The position numbers were made by a program, and so were the translations under genes. Under the pieces are notes generated by a model. It did no database searches, was not told the DNA's origin, and worked only from the letters and a program-made list of their open reading frames with translations. A stretch of 64,000 bases of DNA from Streptomyces cadmiisoli (GTDB taxonomy: Bacteria > Actinomycetota > Actinomycetes > Streptomycetales > Streptomycetaceae), in contig NZ_CP030073.1 of assembly GCF_003261055.1 (NCBI RefSeq), positions 2,356,001 through 2,420,000 of the forward strand, in the 5' to 3' direction. Positions 59,275 through 64,000 of this stretch are shown piece after piece. The stretch's first letter is position 1, and every line of letters begins with the position of its first letter.

Positions 59275-59892
59275 CCGGCCGAAGACCGCCGACGCCCCTC
59301 GGACGACCGCCGAAGCCCCCTCCGAAGACTGCTGAAGACCCCTCCGAAGACCTCCGGGCGGCGTCGCCGCCGACACCTGTCCTGTCGCGCCCAGGCGCCG
59401 GCGCCGCCCGGAACCCACCCCGCCCGCTCCTCTCCCAGGACCAGCACCTGCCGGAGAAGCCGGCGCGCTTCGACCGCGAGCGCGTCCCGGAGCGGGCGGA
59501 CTGAACCACACAGCTGCGTCCGGCATCTGACGGAAGGTCGGAAGCTGGACGCGCGGCCCGCCCGGACCGGGCGACCCGGATGAGGGGTGGCCGCCGGGTC
59601 CGGCGGGCGGGGCGAGGACCGCGGCGGCGTGCGAGCCAGTGCGGTGGTGAAGGCCCCGAGGCCTCCTTCTCGACCTGAGGGAAGGAGCGCCCCGGCGCCG
59701 TCGCACCGCCGCGGTCCCAGCCGTACCGACCCCGTCCGGCGGCGCGAACGTCCTGTCGCGCCCAGCCTCGCGCCGCCGGACGGCCACACCTCCCCGCCGG
59801 TCCAGGAGCGCCGGGTACGGACGGTCCCGTACCCGGCGCTCCTCCGCGTGCTCCGGCGTGCGCCCGCACCGCCGCCGCAGGACCCTGAAGGC
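59275..59892. other. Long non-coding interval after glxR
   Basis: About 620 bases without a credible gene; open frames on both strands are GC shadows with no family similarity. It starts with a degenerate 22-bp tandem repeat and is otherwise GC-rich with scattered short inverted repeats (for example GACCGGGCGACCC near 59565). It may hold an unrecognised short RNA or just degraded sequence. Confidence 0.45.
59279..59361 (+). repeat. Degenerate 22-bp tandem repeat, about four copies
   Basis: Units start at 59279, 59300, 59322 and 59344 with lengths 21, 22, 22 and 18. They share a CCGAAGAC(C/T)GC(C/T)GA core followed by a C-rich CCCCT end. The array begins 5 bases after the glxR stop, with no hairpin obvious. 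Confidence 0.7.
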
Positions 59893-60126
59893 ATGGCACC
59901 AACACAGCAGCCGCATGTCGTCGTGCACCCCCCGGCCCTGGACGGCTCACGGCGGGTCACCGCCGGTGACGAGGCCCTCGGGATCGCCTCCCACCTGGAC
60001 GACGTCGTGGAGATCCTGCGTCTGGCCGACCTGGACCAGATCGAAGTGGAGGAGAGCGATCTCATCGACTGGCAGGGCGGCGGTCCGGACGACTGGCCCG
60101 GCCTGTCGGAGCACCACACGGAATGA
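59893..60126 (+). CDS. Small conserved hypothetical protein, 77 aa
   Basis: The ATG at 59893 starts MAPTQQPHVVVHPP, the opening I recall from a family of short Streptomyces proteins, and the body is acidic (LDDVVEILRLADLDQIEVEESDLIDWQGGGPDDW). A GAAGG lies 2 bases before the ATG, too close for a standard SD. There are no membrane segments. Function unknown. Confidence 0.7.
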   Translation: MAPTQQPHVVVHPPALDGSRRVTAGDEALGIASHLDDVVEILRLADLDQIEVEESDLIDWQGGGPDDWPGLSEHHTE

Positions 60127-60139
60127 CCACAAACCGCAC

Positions 60140-60178
60140 GGAACGACCGCGTGGAACGACCACACGGAACGACCGCGC
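60140..60178 (+). repeat. 13-bp tandem repeat downstream of the small gene
   Basis: Three adjacent units GGAACGACCGCGT, GGAACGACCACAC, GGAACGACCGCGC (60140-60152, 60153-60165, 60166-60178). A diverged fourth, GGAATGACCAC, overlaps the stop codon of the small gene. Confidence 0.75.
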
Positions 60179-60370
60179 GAGTGGACTCGCGTACGGCACC
60201 GGTCGTACGCCGGGTACGGAACCCTCAAATGAACCTCTGAACACACCCCGGGAGGCTTCGGCCCGCCCGTGAGGCGGGCAGATACCCGACACGCGGGACC
60301 CGCCGGCACGGGGGCGGCGGGCCCCGCGACGGAAGCGGGAACCGGGAGCGGCAAGAGACCACGAAGAAGC

Positions 60371-60401
60371 GGGGCGGCCCACCTTCCGGATGGGCCGCCC
60401 C
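60371..60401. terminator. Terminator of gcl
   Basis: 11-bp perfect stem GGGGCGGCCCA (60371-60381) and TGGGCCGCCCC (60391-60401) with loop CCTTCCGGA, 20 bases downstream of the leftward gcl stop. Confidence 0.85.
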
Positions 60402-60420
60402 GCCGTGCCGTGCCGCGGGA

Positions 60421-62205
<1,785 letters not shown>

Positions 62206-62265
62206 TGAGTACTCCTGCTTCGGCTGTCGGATTCGCACTCCCGTCGCGCCCCGCGGTGAGCAGTC

Positions 62266-62301
62266 TTCCGTATAGCGGAAGGTAACTTCTACCATCTGGA
62301 A
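62266..62301 (-). promoter_or_regulatory. Composite dual operator upstream of gcl
   Basis: Read on the gcl strand: element 1 TTCCAGATGGTAGAA (62301-62287), gap GTTACC, element 2 TTCCGCTATACGGAA (62280-62266, perfect arms). TACCTT (62284-62279) is a TANNNT -10 starting at the third base of the gap. The divergent zinc-ribbon gene begins 104 bases on the other side. Confidence 0.75.
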
Positions 62302-62404
62302 GCAATGTAGGGGGAGCCATGAATGCCGTCAAGAGACGGACAGACCGGGGCCGGCAGGAGGACGATGGGGTGCGCTGCCCTGCTGCGACGCCTTGGAGTG
62401 GGCC

Positions 62405-63046
62405 ATGCCCGAGAGCGTGCCGGTGCGCTGCCCGGCCTGTCGGCGTGAGCACGTCTACGCCGCGCCGTCCTACCCGTGCGCCTGCGGCGCCCCCGTCAGC
62501 CCGGCGCTGGACCGCCTCACCGCGCCGACCGTGATCACGCACCGCGTCTGGGACGAGGAGTGGATCGTCGTCCGGTGCGCGGCCTGCGGCCGGGGCAACC
62601 AGTGGCCCCGGCCCGAACTGGGCTGCCCCTGCGGGACGGCGCTGCGGATCCCGGTGGCCGCGCCCGGCGCGCAGCGACGCCCCGTCGCCCTGCGCACCGC
62701 CCTCGACGCCGTCACCGCCGCCGCGCTCCATCTGCACCGGCTCGGCCACCGCGACATCCGCCGCGCGGACCAGCGCCCGCCGTCCGGGATCGGGCTGGCG
62801 GCGCGCGGGCTGGTCGCCCAGGTCGACCCGTCGGTGCGCCCGGCCACACTCCGGGACGTGGAGTGCCTGTGGCTGACCGCCATGACGGAGTCCGCGGACT
62901 GCGTGTACTTCTCACTCGCCGGCTATGCCGAGGACGCCCGCGCACGCGCCGACGCCCTCGGCATAGCACTGTTCGTACTGGGCCCGTCGGGACCTCCGTC
63001 CCCGGCCAACGGCGCGGCGGACGCGCTCGACACGGGGGTGTCCTGA
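62405..63046 (+). CDS. Double zinc-ribbon protein with restriction-endonuclease-like C-terminus
   Basis: A 213-residue protein starting at ATG 62405 with GGAG 6 bases upstream. Two zinc ribbons are visible: CPACRREHVYAAPSYPCACG and CAACGRGNQWPRPELGCPCG. The C-terminal segment LWLTAMTESADCVYFSLAGYAEDARARADALGIALFVL is reminiscent of the end of Mrr-like endonuclease domains, but the catalytic D...ExK residues are not clear. It is divergent from gcl, with the composite operator between them, so it could be co-regulated. Function unknown. Confidence 0.75.
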   Translation: MPESVPVRCPACRREHVYAAPSYPCACGAPVSPALDRLTAPTVITHRVWDEEWIVVRCAACGRGNQWPRPELGCPCGTALRIPVAAPGAQRRPVALRTALDAVTAAALHLHRLGHRDIRRADQRPPSGIGLAARGLVAQVDPSVRPATLRDVECLWLTAMTESADCVYFSLAGYAEDARARADALGIALFVLGPSGPPSPANGAADALDTGVS

Positions 63047-63048
63047 CC

Positions 63049-63086
63049 GCATCCCGGCGCGGCGGGGCCCCGCCGCGCCGGGATGC
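63049..63086. terminator. Perfect 38-bp palindrome, terminator of the zinc-ribbon gene
   Basis: GCATCCCGGCGCGGCGGGG (63049-63067) is followed directly by its reverse complement (63068-63086), giving a 17-bp stem with a 4-base loop 3 bases after the stop codon. Confidence 0.88.
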
Positions 63087-63270
63087 GGGACGCGTGGGGC
63101 AGTGAGGAGTCGCGTGGAGTCGCCGGGGCCCTGAGGGTCCTGATGGTCCCGGGGATCCTGCGGGTCCCCGGGTTCCGGACGGTCCTGAGGTCCGGTGGGT
63201 CATGGAGCCCCGCGGGTCACGGGAACCCGGGGGTCATGAGGCCCGGGGTCACGGGGCCCGGGGGCCGGTG
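63087..63270. repeat. Degenerate G-rich repeats between convergent genes
   Basis: From about 63130 to 63265 the plus strand repeats variants of GGGTCACGGGGCCCGG and GGTCCTGA. The minus strand reads as Gly-Pro-Ser repeats, but there is no start or signal for a gene. It separates the palindromic terminator from the end of the acyl-CoA synthetase gene. Confidence 0.5.
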
Positions 63271-64000
63271 TCAGTTCACGCCCCGCTCCACGCCGGTCCA
63301 GTACGGCTCACGGAGCCGGAACTTCTGGATCTTGCCCGTGGCGGTGCGGGGAATCGTGTCCCGGAACTCCACACTCGTGGGTGCCTTGAACCGGGCCATC
63401 CGCTCCTTGCAATGGGCGATGATCTCGGCCTCGTCGGCGGTGGCGCCCTCGGCGAGCACCACCAGCGCCTTGATCGTCTCGCCCCACTTCTCGTCCGGCA
63501 CCCCGATGACGGCGACCTCGGCGACCGCCGGGTGACTGAAGATCGTGTCCTCCACCTCGATCGACGACACGTTCTCCCCGCCGGTGATGATCACGTCCTT
63601 CTTGCGGTCGGAGATCGTCAGATGGCCGTCGGCCGGATCGATCGTGCCGCCGTCGCCCGTGCGGAACCAGTCGCCGTCCAGGGCGGCCGTCGTCTCCTCG
63701 GGCTTGTCCCAGTACCCGTGGAGCACGGTGTTCGAGCGCGCCAGCACCTCGCCCGAGCCGGACACCCGCAGTTTCACACCGAGCGCCGGGGCCCCCGCGC
63801 GGGACAGCCGGCGGGCCCGCTCCTCGGCGGGCAGTTCGTCGTCCTCGGGCCGCAGGCGGTTGAAGGTGAGCAGCGGCGAGGTCTCGGTCAGACCGTAGAT
63901 CTGGGTGAACTCCCAGCCCAGTTCGTCACCCATGCGCTGGATCGTCCTGCTCGGCGGCGGGGCACCCGCGCACACCACGCGCACCCGGTCCCGGCCGGGG
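63271..64000 (-). CDS. AMP-binding acyl-CoA synthetase, C-terminal part (runs off right edge)
   Basis: ATP-dependent acyl-CoA (fatty acid-CoA ligase) synthetase; only the last about 243 residues are present and the frame is open to base 64000. Adenylation motifs are FTQIYGLTETSPLLTFN (A5), GDWFRTGDGGTID (A7), ITISDRKKDVIITGGENVSSIEVE (A8) and PRTATGKIQKFRLRE with the catalytic A10 Lys. VLHGYWDKPEETTAAL is typical of medium/long-chain ligases. Its substrate is unknown, and the N-terminus lies outside the window. Confidence 0.92.
   Translation of the reverse strand, partial: PGRDRVRVVCAGAPPPSRTIQRMGDELGWEFTQIYGLTETSPLLTFNRLRPEDDELPAEERARRLSRAGAPALGVKLRVSGSGEVLARSNTVLHGYWDKPEETTAALDGDWFRTGDGGTIDPADGHLTISDRKKDVIITGGENVSSIEVEDTIFSHPAVAEVAVIGVPDEKWGETIKALVVLAEGATADEAEIIAHCKERMARFKAPTSVEFRDTIPRTATGKIQKFRLREPYWTGVERGVN

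Noticed and set aside
63087..63270. Collagen-like Gly-Pro-Ser protein on the minus strand
   Set aside because: The repeat gives GPSG-type peptides, but there is no start signal and it lies in a convergent intergenic region; probably a simple DNA repeat.

Overview
The window looks like Streptomyces chromosome. It is very GC-rich, with codon third positions almost all G or C, frequent GTG starts, many 4-base ATGA/GTGA stop-start overlaps, and many genes whose start codon lies 6-8 bases after a TANNNT -10 hexamer with no Shine-Dalgarno sequence (candidate leaderless mRNAs). I saw no tRNA, rRNA, CRISPR array, insertion sequence or prophage. Gene order on the right side (gcl, tartronate semialdehyde reductase, hyi, urate genes, aceB, allR, allB, alc) resembles, from memory only, the purine/allantoin region of S. 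coelicolor.

Left part (1-16 kb) is a mixture of single genes. It holds a coiled-coil hypothetical gene cut by the left edge, a divergent XRE regulator/methionine aminopeptidase pair, a ClpC-like AAA+ unfoldase, gamma-glutamyltransferase, a secreted CocE/NonD-type hydrolase, a truncated gluA-like ABC ATPase pseudogene, a secreted SGNH hydrolase, exonuclease III, an MBL-fold hydrolase and a fused pcaL gene. From 16 to 34 kb come a SNF2 helicase/SWIM zinc-finger pair, a sugar ABC importer with a ROK kinase, a GntR regulator and a Gfo/Idh/MocA dehydrogenase, a cytochrome P450, a two-component pair that encloses a proline-rich membrane protein, and a secreted RNase Sa-type ribonuclease divergent from an SDR reductase.

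The core of the window is a purine-salvage and C2 network spread over 35-62 kb. 8-oxoguanine/guanine deaminase, urate oxidase, HIU hydrolase and OHCU decarboxylase make allantoin. Allantoinase and allantoicase convert it to ureidoglycolate and urea. Glyoxylate is then used by malate synthase (aceB) or by glyoxylate carboligase (gcl), tartronate semialdehyde reductase and hydroxypyruvate isomerase (hyi). An IclR regulator (AllR) is divergent from allB. The most striking regulatory signal is a composite operator made of two 15-bp TTCC-N7-GGAA-type elements always 6 bp apart. It occurs four times, at allB/allR, aceB, hyi and gcl, with a TANNNT -10 in or across the 6-bp gap. A second inverted repeat, TTCAAC-N5-GTTGAA, lies at allB, the urate operon and, in weaker form, aceB. 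A remnant of an NCS2 purine permease lies beyond the deaminase.

Interspersed are a SelW-like/HipA-like overlapping pair, two divergent IucA/IucC siderophore synthetases without obvious partners, a VWA-domain membrane protein operon, and an HxlR regulator divergent from an AlaA-like aminotransferase. The right edge cuts an AMP-binding acyl-CoA synthetase gene.

Coordinates were read by hand from the sequence; protein families were assigned from motifs and memory, without database searches.
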